Source of the DNA: Lacticaseibacillus zhaodongensis | Lineage (GTDB): Bacteria > Bacillota > Bacilli > Lactobacillales > Lactobacillaceae | Assembly (NCBI RefSeq): GCF_009687905.1 | Contig: NZ_BLBG01000006.1 | Span: 1 to 64,000, forward strand | Length of the DNA stretch: 64,000 bases | Reading direction: 5' to 3' | Shown: one piece after another, positions 52,621 through 62,013 of the stretch | How positions within the stretch are numbered: position 1 is the first letter of the stretch | How the letters are laid out: every line of letters starts with the position of its first letter | Notes under the pieces: model-generated | Database searches by the model: none | What the model was told of the DNA's origin: nothing | Seen by the model: only the letters and a program-made list of their open reading frames with translations | Made by a program: the position numbers and the translations under genes

Positions 52621-52634
52621 TGTAAGCGTTTTGG
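52621..52634. promoter_or_regulatory. cre-like site upstream of the opu promoter
   Basis: TGTAAGCGTTTTGG resembles the cre consensus (12 of 14). The rest of the 424-bp gap before 52866 is AT-rich and holds no gene. Confidence 0.4.
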
Positions 52635-52809
52635 GAAACAAGCCGATTTTACTGTTTTCATATGTCAATTATTTAGTTAAGAGATTTTTTTGAAAGGGCC
52701 TACACTTTATTTATTGTTGCATAGATGGGAGCTCTTCTGGACGGCTTGGCGGCATTCATTTTGCATACGATAACAACATCAGGTTTACCTCTAGATTCCG
52801 CAACCCACT

Positions 52810-52841
52810 AAAAAACCACCCCCATTGCTCATGCGGGTGGT
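52810..52841 (-). terminator. Terminator after the gene at 52866
   Basis: On the minus strand CCACCC/GGGGGTGG with an 11-base loop, followed by TTTTTT. Confidence 0.88.
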
Positions 52842-52865
52842 CCAGTTTAGATTTATTACATTGTC

Positions 52866-53198
52866 TTAGTCTGCGCAGTCGTCCTCGAGGTCATCCTGCT
52901 GGTACAGGCGGTAGTTCCAGCTGGCGGCGCCAAACTTTTCGTCGCGCTGCATAAACTCCAGTTGTGTCAGTGGCCGGCAGTTGGTCTGCACAGCGGCGGC
53001 TGGCAGTTCCAGGTAGTCGCTCAGGCCCGGCTTGCACACGACGGCGATTTTGTTGCCATCCGCATCGCTGCGCACTTCGACAACTTCAAAGATGTCGCCG
53101 CGCGTCAGTTCCTGCTTGGCTTCCGCGCCATCAACCGTAATCACTCCGCTGAATGGCTCTGTAACCTCATACTTATTTTGCTGCACCTTATTGAGCAT
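52866..53198 (-). CDS. Uncharacterised 110-residue acidic protein
   Basis: I do not recognise this protein. It has beta-strand-like alternation with SGVITVDGAEAKQELTRGDIFEVVEVRSDADGNKIAVV in the first half, and an acidic C-terminus (DDLEDDCAD). No signal peptide or membrane segment. A GAGACGAG-type site precedes the ATG. Single gene with a terminator. Confidence 0.65.
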   Translation of the reverse strand: MLNKVQQNKYEVTEPFSGVITVDGAEAKQELTRGDIFEVVEVRSDADGNKIAVVCKPGLSDYLELPAAAVQTNCRPLTQLEFMQRDEKFGAASWNYRLYQQDDLEDDCAD

Positions 53199-53263
53199 TA
53201 ACTCGTCTCCAGTTCTAAATTGTCTAGATATAGTTTACTACACTTAAGCAACACTGGGGCGAC

Positions 53264-53611
53264 TTACAGCTTACCGCCAAACCAAATTGGCAGCATGATG
53301 GTCGACAACCCCGCCGTTTTCTCCAGGCTGCCGTTATCCACGGCCAGGACAATTTTGCCCACCGCATCCAGCCCGGGGTCCAGCTCCTTGATGCCGCCAA
53401 CCATGATCAGGTTCAACAAAATCTGGCGCAAGTCGTGTCTGACCTGCACGTAATGGTCCGCGTGTGCATCCAGCTCCTTGGCAGCCTGCAAGAGTTGCTG
53501 CCGCAAGTCTGGGTGCGCCTGCGCGTAGTCACTTGCATACGCCTGACTGAGCGCAGCCAGCAACGCAGCAGCCCGGTCTGCATCAGTTTGGTGCTCAACT
53601 TTTTTAGCCAT
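53264..53611 (-). CDS. Uncharacterised helical 115-residue protein
   Basis: I start this at ATG 53611, with GGAGGGG eight bases upstream; the frame open to 53653 lacks a site. The protein is Ala/Leu/Gln-rich and helical (AALLAALSQAYASDYAQAHPD, LRQQLLQAAKELDAHADHYV), with a hydrophobic stretch LLNLIMVGGI. It has a size and helix content like bacteriocin immunity proteins, but no bacteriocin gene is near, so I do not assign that role. Confidence 0.65.
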   Translation of the reverse strand: MAKKVEHQTDADRAAALLAALSQAYASDYAQAHPDLRQQLLQAAKELDAHADHYVQVRHDLRQILLNLIMVGGIKELDPGLDAVGKIVLAVDNGSLEKTAGLSTIMLPIWFGGKL

Positions 53612-53729
53612 GTTATCCCCTCCAAAGTGCCACCAGCATAAACCCAGTCGCAAATTAACACAATCATTTGCGCGTAAATTAAAACTAATAAACGTCTAAG
53701 CCTATTGATACCCGTAACCGATTATCATC

Positions 53730-54683
53730 CTAGTTTCTGGTTGTGTCACGGATCACCAATTCAGGCGTAATCATTGTTTCTCCTTGCTGTGCACCCGACT
53801 GGGCAATCTTTTGCAGTAGCATGCGTGCAAGTAGTTCACCCAACTGCATAATTGGCTGACGGACCGTGCTTAGTTGTGGATTACTAACCTGATCAAGTAG
53901 CACTCCATCAAAACCAATGACCCCAAAATCTTTGGGGATACTACCGCCGTTTTGGATGATTGCCCGAACCACCCCTACCGCAAGCCGATCGCTGGCACAA
54001 ATAAAAATAGTATTCCGTGCAAATTCATGCCAGTGTTCGTTAATGAACCTTTGCGACAGATGGGAGTGATTCGCCATCCGGTGTATCCGGGGCAGCATTT
54101 TATGCTTCTGCAAGGTATTGATATAACCCGCTTCACGTGAATATTCGAACGGTTCTTTCACGTCAATACCAATGAAGATGATTGACTGATAATTTTTGGC
54201 GACTGCAAACTCGGTCGCCTTTTGGATGCCGAGTTTGTTGTCGGTATCGATGAAATCATAGCCGTACCGATTCTCGCCAAAAACCACAACGGGCTCGGCC
54301 AGCTGATCTAGCAACTTGATATCATCATTGCGTGCTCCGGTCACAATGTAGCCATCCGGATTACCATCAGTCAAGTGACTTCGATCAGTCACAAGCTGTA
54401 GTGCATACTGCTGCCGATCCAACCCCTTAGCAATGCCAAACAATAAATTCATGTAGTACGGTTCAGTTACTTCTACATCCTCAAGAATGACCACTTTGAT
54501 CACATTCGTGCGATTGTTGGCAAGAGCCTTAGCCGCCACATTAGGTTGGTATTGGAGCGACGCCATTGCGTCCTTTACCAGTTGCCGCAGCTCATCTGTC
54601 ACCTGTTCCGGATGATTGATGACTCGTGACACTGTCATTTTGGAAACATTTGCTTCTTTTGCGACATCAGATAAAGTAACCAA
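53730..54683 (-). CDS. malR: Maltose operon regulator, LacI family
   Basis: Sugar-responsive repressor of 317 residues. HTH TLSDVAKEANVSKMTVSRVINH, hinge YQPNVAAKALANNRTNVIKVV, then the effector domain. It lies directly downstream of malG on the same strand but behind a terminator, with its own promoter and operator. Position after the maltose genes argues for MalR. Confidence 0.92.
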   Translation of the reverse strand: MVTLSDVAKEANVSKMTVSRVINHPEQVTDELRQLVKDAMASLQYQPNVAAKALANNRTNVIKVVILEDVEVTEPYYMNLLFGIAKGLDRQQYALQLVTDRSHLTDGNPDGYIVTGARNDDIKLLDQLAEPVVVFGENRYGYDFIDTDNKLGIQKATEFAVAKNYQSIIFIGIDVKEPFEYSREAGYINTLQKHKMLPRIHRMANHSHLSQRFINEHWHEFARNTIFICASDRLAVGVVRAIIQNGGSIPKDFGVIGFDGVLLDQVSNPQLSTVRQPIMQLGELLARMLLQKIAQSGAQQGETMITPELVIRDTTRN

Positions 54684-54740
54684 GTGCGGGTCCCTCCTGT
54701 TTGTTATGTTCTATTCAGCGGCGAGCCGCACCTATAAGTT

Positions 54741-54773
54741 TAGCATAAATTACTGCCGTTATTAAAGCGCTTT
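54741..54773 (-). promoter_or_regulatory. malR promoter and LacI-type operator
   Basis: AAAGCGCTTT (54764-54773) is a perfect palindrome with central GCGC, as LacI-family operators have. It covers a weak -35 (TTTAAT) that lies 18 bp from an extended -10 TGCTAAACT on the minus strand. Autoregulation is likely. Confidence 0.6.
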
Positions 54774-54861
54774 TATTGGTGGGACAATTGCCCAACAACA
54801 TATGCTTGTTAATCCACAAATGCGTATGTGTACGTTCGCATCAGTTATCTTTGCCAAAGAG

Positions 54862-54899
54862 CTCAAAAACAGCAACCACTGGCTGCAGCAGTTGCTGTT
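54862..54899 (-). terminator. Terminator after malG
   Basis: On the minus strand AACAGCAAC/GTTGCTGTT with an inner GCTGCAGC palindrome, followed by TTTGAG. Confidence 0.75.
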
Positions 54900-54904
54900 C
54901 ATAG

Positions 54905-55762
54905 TTATCCTTTATCTGCACCAGCAGTAATACCGTTCACGTAGAACTTCTGCATGATGATGAACAGAATCGTAATCGGAATCGCGATGATAACACAACC
55001 CGCGATGAACTGGGTGAAGTACAACGTAGAGGTGCCCTTTGTTGTGTGCACCATATTGTAGAGCCCATACGCAATGGTATAGTTCTTCGCGTTACCACTA
55101 GACGACAGGATAATCCCCGAGAAGATAAAATCAATCCATGGTGCGATGAATGCCATCAAGGCCGTGTAAACGATGATTGGCCGTGACATTGGTAAGCCGA
55201 TGTGAATGAAGGTCTGCCACTTAGTAGCACCATCCATCTCTGCTGCCTCGTCAATTGCCCGGGGAATAGTGTCGAAGAACCCTTTAGCGACATAAAACCC
55301 TAAGCCTGCAGCACCAACGTACACCAGAATCAGTCCGAAAAGATTCAACATGTTGAAGCTCTTCAGGATGTAGTAAAGCGCAATCATTGACATGAAGCCC
55401 GGAAACATTCCGAGGACCAAGGCAATTTGCAAGAATGGTTTGCGCAAGCGGAAACGCAAACGCGAGAGAACATACGCCACACAGATGGTTACGAAGGTGG
55501 ACAAAGTGGCGGAGATTACTGCAACAAAGAACGTGTTGGCCAACCAGTGCACAAACGGAAATTGTGAACTGGTGAAAATACCAACGTAGTTCTGCAACGT
55601 GAATTTATCCGGCCAGATGGTCGAAACGAACCCCGTATCGTTGTACGAGAAACTGGCCAAAATGATCCAAACAATCGGGAAAATCCAAACAACGGCCAGC
55701 AGACTTAGTAGGATGTAGCGCAAAATCAGTGAGATGCGGCGCTGCGTTTTATACGATTTCAA
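54905..55762 (-). CDS. malG: Maltose/maltodextrin ABC transporter permease MalG
   Basis: Inner membrane subunit of 285 residues with six hydrophobic segments. The EAA loop reads IDEAAEMDGATKWQTFIHIGLPMS. Begins 2 bp after the malF stop. With MalE, MalF and MsmK it imports maltose and maltodextrins. Confidence 0.95.
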   Translation of the reverse strand: MKSYKTQRRISLILRYILLSLLAVVWIFPIVWIILASFSYNDTGFVSTIWPDKFTLQNYVGIFTSSQFPFVHWLANTFFVAVISATLSTFVTICVAYVLSRLRFRLRKPFLQIALVLGMFPGFMSMIALYYILKSFNMLNLFGLILVYVGAAGLGFYVAKGFFDTIPRAIDEAAEMDGATKWQTFIHIGLPMSRPIIVYTALMAFIAPWIDFIFSGIILSSSGNAKNYTIAYGLYNMVHTTKGTSTLYFTQFIAGCVIIAIPITILFIIMQKFYVNGITAGADKG

Positions 55763-55764
55763 GG

Positions 55765-57123
55765 CTAACCCTCCTTAAATGCGTTGGTACGGCGATATGC
55801 CAGAAGCGAGAAGGTAGCGCTGATTATGAAAATGAGAATCCCCAACACTGCCGATGCATTGTATCGCTGCGTTTGCCCGAATACCAAGTTATAGAGCCAG
55901 GTAACAAGCAAGTCTGTATCCCCGGCACCATTGTAGTTATTGTTCATTGGGTAACCACCGGTCAACAGATAGATGACGTTGAAGTTGTTAATATTCCCAA
56001 TGAACTGCTGAATCAGTGCTGGCGCCATTACGTAGAGAATCTGGGGGAAAGTGATTGCTCTGAACACTTGAAAGGCGTTCGCACCGTCCATCCGTGCGGC
56101 CTCGATTTGATCTTGCGGCAGATTTTGAATAATAGCCGTAGAGACCAGCATTGAAACTGGAATCCCAATCCACATGTTAACAACGATAACAGTGATTCGG
56201 GCCACTAATGGGCTAGCCGATGCACTGATGAAATTGATTGGGTGGCTGATCCACCCCCAATTGAGGAGCAACGTGTTCAGCGGCCCTTGTAGATCCAAGA
56301 ACTGAGCCATCATGAGCAGCGAGATAAACTGCGGGACAGCATAGACAATCACGAAAATTGTCCGCCACAGCCCCTTATGCTTAATCCCCTTAGACTCAAT
56401 CAGCATGGCCAGCAATACCCCGAAGAAAAACGTGGTGGCTGTTGCACAAACCGCCCAAACTAGGGTCCAGCCCAGAACGGGGAAGAAAGTCCCGGCCAGG
56501 TCGCCGGTTAGAACATTGCCAAACGCCTTGAAACCAGTCCAAGAAAAACCAATTGAATGTTTAGCATCGTAGTTGGTAAACGCCATTGAAATCATGTAAA
56601 CCGTTGGCAAAATTGTGAAGGCAACAATTCCAACAATGGGGATTGCTAGCAATGTTATGTGCAAGCGTTGATCAAGCAGTGACTTTAATTCCTCACCGTT
56701 GGTCGGAACGTGTTCCCCATCACGGTGCAAGACGTATAGGTTGCGAACCGATTTCAAGTTAACAATATACAGGCCAATCATGGCAACCAAGAGAATGACC
56801 GCCAACACTCCGAAGAGTAGGATAACAACCGAGTTATCCGGCATTTTCGTGATGTAAACTCCTTGTGCCGCGTCAAATACCACTTTCTTGTGTTTGATTG
56901 TTCCTAGGGTCGTCAGCATGCTCAGCGTACTGATTCCACTGAACGCCATCCAGAGAACAAAAACGATTTCGGTGATCAAAAACCCTAAGCCTTTGACCCA
57001 CTGTTTGTTTCTCAGTTGGGCCAAACCCATGATGAGGAAGGATAGCTTGGTGGATGTATCACCGTGCTGCCACACTTCCCTATACGTTGCCGCTTGTGGC
57101 AACTTTTTCTTACGTTGAAACAT
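55765..57123 (-). CDS. malF: Maltose/maltodextrin ABC transporter permease MalF
   Basis: Inner membrane subunit of 452 residues, MFQRKKKLPQAATYREVWQHG at the start (ATG 57123 after GAAGGAG). Eight hydrophobic segments, EAA loop IEAARMDGANAFQVFRAITFPQI. The frame open to 57153 has no ribosome binding site. Coupled to malG. Confidence 0.94.
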   Translation of the reverse strand: MFQRKKKLPQAATYREVWQHGDTSTKLSFLIMGLAQLRNKQWVKGLGFLITEIVFVLWMAFSGISTLSMLTTLGTIKHKKVVFDAAQGVYITKMPDNSVVILLFGVLAVILLVAMIGLYIVNLKSVRNLYVLHRDGEHVPTNGEELKSLLDQRLHITLLAIPIVGIVAFTILPTVYMISMAFTNYDAKHSIGFSWTGFKAFGNVLTGDLAGTFFPVLGWTLVWAVCATATTFFFGVLLAMLIESKGIKHKGLWRTIFVIVYAVPQFISLLMMAQFLDLQGPLNTLLLNWGWISHPINFISASASPLVARITVIVVNMWIGIPVSMLVSTAIIQNLPQDQIEAARMDGANAFQVFRAITFPQILYVMAPALIQQFIGNINNFNVIYLLTGGYPMNNNYNGAGDTDLLVTWLYNLVFGQTQRYNASAVLGILIFIISATFSLLAYRRTNAFKEG

Positions 57124-57212
57124 AGCTTCTCCTTCCTCAACACCAACCGGCAACGGTGCTACCGGTTAGCAATAGTACTTTTCTGTTAAGCCGTCCTTAG
57201 CCTAAATTTGTG

Positions 57213-58448
57213 CTAATTAGCTTTGGAAATCCCGTCATAGAATTTCTGCAGTTTGGCTGGGTACTCGTTAGCCTTAATAGAACCGGTGTAAGCACCATTG
57301 ATGAGTGGCGTTGCCAGGTTCCAGAAGGTTGCCATCTGTGACATCTTCGGCATAACTGTGGAATTACCTTCCTTAGCCATGGTCATAACTGCCCGTGCGG
57401 CGGCATCATTAGCGACAGCGGAATCCTTCTGTGCTGACTTGTCGACAGGAATCTGGCCGGAGTGCTTGTAGACAATCAGCTGTGACTGTTTGTTGGTAAT
57501 GAACTGTGCAAGGCTTGCTGCTGCTTTCTGGTTCTTAGCATCAGTGTGTGAGTTAACCGCAAAGGCTTCGATTCCGAGGAAGGCCTGCATTTGCACTTTC
57601 TTGCCCCCAATTGTGACCGTTGGGTATGGTGCAACCCCAAAGTTACTGCCCAAAACTTTCTTAATGTTGGCTGTGTCCCAAGGGCCATCAAGGATTGCTG
57701 TCGCCTTGCCGGACTTCAACTGGTTGAGCGCGTTTGATGTTTGCATAACCCCTTTGTTGTGCTTTTGCTGAGCAAACCAGGTCATCGCATTAACACCCAT
57801 TTGATTATTTACATTAGTACCCTTAAGCGTCTCGCCATCTTTACCATAGAGATTCGTGCCAGCTGACAGGAAAATTGGGTAGAAATTGTACGGAACGGTG
57901 AAATCAGTAGCAATCACTCCTTTAGAAGTCAATGCGTCCCAATCCTTCACATCCGTTGCGGACAGCTTGGACTTATTGTAATAGAGCGTCTGTGCTTGTT
58001 CAGCGAATGGATAGCCATATAACTTGTTCTTCCACTCAACCCCTTTACCAGAAACGGCGGTGTTGTTCTTCTTAACGTAAGCAGTCGCGGCTGGTGATAG
58101 TGGGTTGATGTACCCTTGGTTGGCCATGGCGCCGAGCTGATCATTTGGCACCTCAAACACATCAGCAGCCTTAGCCGGGTCCTTCGCTACGTCGGTCTTC
58201 GCATTCGCTGACCCGTTTGGACTCTGGGTAACCTTAACCTTGACGTCTGGGTACTTCTTGTTAAAGTTCTTAGCAATCTTCTTGTAGTAGGATACCTGCG
58301 TGGTGTCGACCCAGAGCTTAACGTTCCCAGCTACTTTGTCCGAGGTTGACTTGGTGTCCGAAGAACTCGAACTGTTGCCACATGCTGCAAGCAAAGTTAC
58401 TGCAATAATTGAACTGCTAACGAGTCCAATCTTTTTCCATAGTTTCAT
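57213..58448 (-). CDS. malE: Maltose/maltodextrin-binding lipoprotein MalE
   Basis: Extracellular solute-binding protein of 411 residues. Signal peptide with lipobox LLAACGNSSS (Cys22-23 region), then a Ser/Thr/Lys linker and a family 1 binding fold (GNVKLWVDTTQVSYYKKIAKNFNKKYP). GGGAGG precedes the ATG. 90 bp before malF. Confidence 0.94.
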   Translation of the reverse strand: MKLWKKIGLVSSSIIAVTLLAACGNSSSSSDTKSTSDKVAGNVKLWVDTTQVSYYKKIAKNFNKKYPDVKVKVTQSPNGSANAKTDVAKDPAKAADVFEVPNDQLGAMANQGYINPLSPAATAYVKKNNTAVSGKGVEWKNKLYGYPFAEQAQTLYYNKSKLSATDVKDWDALTSKGVIATDFTVPYNFYPIFLSAGTNLYGKDGETLKGTNVNNQMGVNAMTWFAQQKHNKGVMQTSNALNQLKSGKATAILDGPWDTANIKKVLGSNFGVAPYPTVTIGGKKVQMQAFLGIEAFAVNSHTDAKNQKAAASLAQFITNKQSQLIVYKHSGQIPVDKSAQKDSAVANDAAARAVMTMAKEGNSTVMPKMSQMATFWNLATPLINGAYTGSIKANEYPAKLQKFYDGISKAN

Positions 58449-58498
58449 CGTAAAATTCCTCCCAATGGAATAATTTCCTAAAAAAACAATTACGAATT

Positions 58499-60121
58499 TT
58501 AGTTAACCACAACGGCGAAAGCTTGATACGGCGCCAGTATCGCGTTAACTAAGGTTTTAGGTACTCTTGAATAATTGGTAATCAGTACTTGCTTAAATTT
58601 GACCGGTAAATTAATGATCTGTTCTTTATTCGTCAGATTTGCCACCACCAACCACCTGGTGTCTTCATAAGAGCGGTAATATGCCATAACTGCGTCAGGT
58701 ACGGAAGTAATGGGCTCATACTCGCCATCTGTAATAATTGGTTCTGAATGCCGCAATTTAATTAAACGTTGGTACATGGTGTACACCGAATGTGGTGTGG
58801 CCTTCGCTGCGGCGACATTAATTTCGCGGTAATTCGGATTAACATGTAGCCACGGTCGGCCACTTGTAAATCCAGCCCCAGAAGCATTTGTCCATTGCAT
58901 CGGCGTACGCGCATTATCCCGCCCCATTCGGTTGATTGCGGCAATTAGATCAGCAGGCTTTGCTCCCGCTGCGAGCCGCTCGTTGTACATGTTGATGCTC
59001 TCAATATCATCAACTTCTGCAATCGACTCAACTGGATAATTTGTCATGCCGATTTCTTCGCCCTGGTAGATGTATGGCGTCCCGCGCATCAAGTGCAGCA
59101 GGATTGCAAACATCTGCGCACTAGTAACTCGGCACTTATCATCATCTCCCCACCGCGAGACAATTCGTGGCAAGTCGTGATTGTTCCAGAACAGGCTGTT
59201 CCAACCGGCATGATAATCAAGCTGCGTCTGCCACTTGTTCAAAACCGCTTTGAGTTCAGCAGTTTGAAGTGGCCGCCAATCCCATTTTTCCTTACCGGCT
59301 TGTTTATCTAGTTGCATGGCCTCAAACTGAAAGACCATCGAAAGCTCATTCCGCCGCGGATCAGAATACTTCTGGGCAAGGCTTGGTGTTGCGCTCCATG
59401 TTTCGCCGACGGTCATAAAGTCACCCCGGCCAAACGTAGCGGTGTTCATTTCCTGCAGATACTCATGCAGGTGCGGCCCATTTTCACGAATCTCGTGGTC
59501 GGGATCTTTACCGATTAAATCAATTACGTCCATCCTGAAACCGCTGATGCCCTTATCAAGCCAAAAATTCATCATCCGGTAGATTGCCCGGCGAACTGCT
59601 GGGTTAGCCCAATTCAAATCTGGCTGACCGGCACTGAAAAGGTGTAAATAATACTGCCCGGTTCGCGAATCTTCCTGCCAAGCTGAGCCGGAGAATCCCG
59701 ACTGCATGGAGTTTGGTGCCACTCCGTTCTTGCCGTCACGCCAAATGTAGAAATCCCGATACGGATTATTCCGTGACCGGCGTGATTGTTTAAACCACTC
59801 ATGTTGATCTGAAGTGTGATTAACAACCAAATCCATGATGATTCGAATATTTCGCCGGTGGGCCTCAGCAATCAATTCATCCATATCTGCCATCGTGCCA
59901 AACTGGGGATCAATGGCCTGATAATCCGCGATATCGTAGCCGTTATCCAATCCCGGTGACTTGTACACCGGACTCAACCAGATTGCATCAATCCCCAGTT
60001 CGGCGAGGTAATCCAGTTGGGAAATGATTCCCGGAATATCCCCAATGCCGTCACCGTTACTGTCCTGAAAACTACGTGGATAAATCTGGTAGACTACGGC
60101 GTTACGCCACCATTCATCCAT
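58499..60121 (-). CDS. malL: GH13 alpha-glucosidase (oligo-1,6-glucosidase type)
   Basis: Intracellular glycosidase of 540 residues. The catalytic triad is visible: nucleophile Asp198 in FRMDVIDL, acid/base Glu240 in TVGETWS, and Asp in WNNHDLPR. The residue after the nucleophile is Val199, as in isomaltases, whereas maltases have Thr there; that suggests preference for alpha-1,6 links. It lies between malE and msmK in the operon. Confidence 0.9.
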   Translation of the reverse strand: MDEWWRNAVVYQIYPRSFQDSNGDGIGDIPGIISQLDYLAELGIDAIWLSPVYKSPGLDNGYDIADYQAIDPQFGTMADMDELIAEAHRRNIRIIMDLVVNHTSDQHEWFKQSRRSRNNPYRDFYIWRDGKNGVAPNSMQSGFSGSAWQEDSRTGQYYLHLFSAGQPDLNWANPAVRRAIYRMMNFWLDKGISGFRMDVIDLIGKDPDHEIRENGPHLHEYLQEMNTATFGRGDFMTVGETWSATPSLAQKYSDPRRNELSMVFQFEAMQLDKQAGKEKWDWRPLQTAELKAVLNKWQTQLDYHAGWNSLFWNNHDLPRIVSRWGDDDKCRVTSAQMFAILLHLMRGTPYIYQGEEIGMTNYPVESIAEVDDIESINMYNERLAAGAKPADLIAAINRMGRDNARTPMQWTNASGAGFTSGRPWLHVNPNYREINVAAAKATPHSVYTMYQRLIKLRHSEPIITDGEYEPITSVPDAVMAYYRSYEDTRWLVVANLTNKEQIINLPVKFKQVLITNYSRVPKTLVNAILAPYQAFAVVVN

Positions 60122-60177
60122 GGCAACACCTCCTCAAGTGCAAAAGCATAGTGCTCTGGGACAAGGTTATCCGAGCT

Positions 60178-61305
60178 CTAGTAGGCACAATCTGCGCTAT
60201 CCTCAACAATTGCATTCGTTGTCTGCTGATCAAAGAAATGTCCTTTGTTAATATCAAAGCCCAGGTCCACAACGTCCCCCGGTGTATGCAATGCGCGTGC
60301 TGGCACCACTGCAACAAACTCAGTGTCATCAAGTTTCTGGTACATTTGCACAGTCGCTCCGAGCAATTCTGAGACAACCACTTTTGACTTCAAGACTGCA
60401 TCTGGCCAGGTTGTCAAAAATGTCTCTTCAGCGTGAATATCTTCCGGCCGAATGCCGAAGATGACTTGCTTACCGTTGTACCCTTTAGCATCCAAAATCC
60501 GGGCTCGGCCTTCAGGCACCGCCAATTTGAGGCTCCGACCGTCACTGATTCTGCCGTCCTGATATGTGACCGTGAAGAAATTCATCGCCGGTGAACCGAT
60601 GAAGCCCGCTACAAATTGGTTCTTAGGGTTCTGATAAACATCTTTAGGTGTGCCGATTTGCTGAACCTCACCGGTGGACATTACAACAACCCGGTCGGCC
60701 ATCGTCATCGCTTCAGTTTGGTCGTGGGTAACATAGATGGTGGTCGTATTAAGCCGCTGGTGTAATTTGGCAATTTCCGCACGCATCGTGACGCGCAGTT
60801 TAGCATCAAGGTTTGACAATGGCTCGTCCATCAGAAAGATCGGGGCATCCCGAACGATTGCTCTTCCCAGGGCTACCCGCTGCCGCTGGCCACCTGACAG
60901 GTCGGCTGGCTTACGGGCGAGAAAGTCGGTTAGGCCCAGAATTTTAGCGGCATTTTGCACCCTGGCATCAATATCATCCTTCTTGTAGTGCCGTAGTTTT
61001 AAACCAAAGGCCATATTGGCGTATACGGTCATGTGTGGGTACAAAGCATAATTCTGGAAGACCATTGCAATGTTCCGATCCTTTGGGGCGACATCGTTCA
61101 TCACTTTATGGTCAATTTCAAGTGTGCCTTCCGTGATGTCTTCAAGGCCCGCAATCATCCGTAAAGTTGTGGACTTCCCGCAACCGGATGGACCGACAAA
61201 GACGATGAACTCCTTATCTTTGACGTGGAGGTCAAAGTCCTTGACCGCTGCTTCCTCCGCGTGATCATATTTTTTGTAGAGATGATTCAAATCAATTTCA
61301 ACCAC
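60178..61305 (-). CDS. msmK: ABC transporter ATP-binding protein, MsmK/MalK type
   Basis: ATPase for the maltose importer, 375 residues. Walker [10 protein letters not shown], signature [15 protein letters not shown], Walker [12 protein letters not shown], then the TOBE/OB-fold regulatory region (~240-370). 15 bp after pgmB. May also energise other sugar ABC importers, as in streptococci. Confidence 0.95.
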   Translation of the reverse strand: MVEIDLNHLYKKYDHAEEAAVKDFDLHVKDKEFIVFVGPSGCGKSTTLRMIAGLEDITEGTLEIDHKVMNDVAPKDRNIAMVFQNYALYPHMTVYANMAFGLKLRHYKKDDIDARVQNAAKILGLTDFLARKPADLSGGQRQRVALGRAIVRDAPIFLMDEPLSNLDAKLRVTMRAEIAKLHQRLNTTTIYVTHDQTEAMTMADRVVVMSTGEVQQIGTPKDVYQNPKNQFVAGFIGSPAMNFFTVTYQDGRISDGRSLKLAVPEGRARILDAKGYNGKQVIFGIRPEDIHAEETFLTTWPDAVLKSKVVVSELLGATVQMYQKLDDTEFVAVVPARALHTPGDVVDLGFDINKGHFFDQQTTNAIVEDSADCAY

Positions 61306-61320
61306 TGCTAATCCCTTCTT

Positions 61321-62013
61321 TCAATCCACCTGGCAATCATTGCTTGCAATTTGCTGGCGAATAAACGCGGTGCTGATTGCGCTCAGCTTGAGTTGCCTTG
61401 TGTCTGGCACAATGTAGTCCGCCGCGCGTAAGACCTGCGCATCACCAATGCCAACCGCAAACTGCCCTGCCGCCTTAATTGCAGCCACCCCGGCAGATGC
61501 ATCTTCAAAGCTAATCACTTCATCAGCGTTCAGTTTGAGCAAGCTCTGGGCGGCAACGTAAATCTCTGGATCCGGTTTGCCCTTGTGCAGGGCCGTTGGA
61601 TCCACAATGGCGTCAAAATAAGTAATCAACCCTAGCTGTTGCAAAATTCTGGGTGCGTTCTGCGATGCCGACGCTACCGCCAGCAACAGCTTGGCCGAAC
61701 GTGCATCTTTTAGCAGTTGCAGCATTCCCGGAAGAATATCAGCAGGGGTCATCTGTACAATTAATTGTTGGTACATCGCGTTTTTTTCCGCCGCAAGCGC
61801 GTTAAGCTTGGCGGAACTGTAGCGATTCAACTGATTGCCAAAGCGCAAGATCACGTTAAGCGAGTCCATACGTGAACGGCCCCGCAATTGATCATCTGCA
61901 GCAGCAGGCAAATCAATCCCCAGCTTCGTTGCAAGTGCTCTCCATGCAGCCAAGTGGTAACTGGCTGAATCGGTAATCACCCCATCAACGTCAAAGATCA
62001 ATCCTTTGAGCAT
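61321..62013 (-). CDS. pgmB: Beta-phosphoglucomutase
   Basis: Converts beta-glucose-1-phosphate, the product of maltose phosphorylase, to glucose-6-phosphate. From ATG 62013 (AGAAGGGAGAA upstream), 230 residues: MLKGLIFDVDGVITDSASYH with Asp8 and Asp10 of the HAD site, the RGRSRMDSL cap motif, and KPDPEIYVAA. It overlaps the end of mapA by 23 bp; the longer frame to 62220 lies within mapA. Confidence 0.95.
   Translation of the reverse strand: MLKGLIFDVDGVITDSASYHLAAWRALATKLGIDLPAAADDQLRGRSRMDSLNVILRFGNQLNRYSSAKLNALAAEKNAMYQQLIVQMTPADILPGMLQLLKDARSAKLLLAVASASQNAPRILQQLGLITYFDAIVDPTALHKGKPDPEIYVAAQSLLKLNADEVISFEDASAGVAAIKAAGQFAVGIGDAQVLRAADYIVPDTRQLKLSAISTAFIRQQIASNDCQVD

Noticed and set aside
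53264-53611. Bacteriocin immunity protein
   Set aside because: Only size and helix content agree; there is no bacteriocin, leader peptide or exporter gene nearby.
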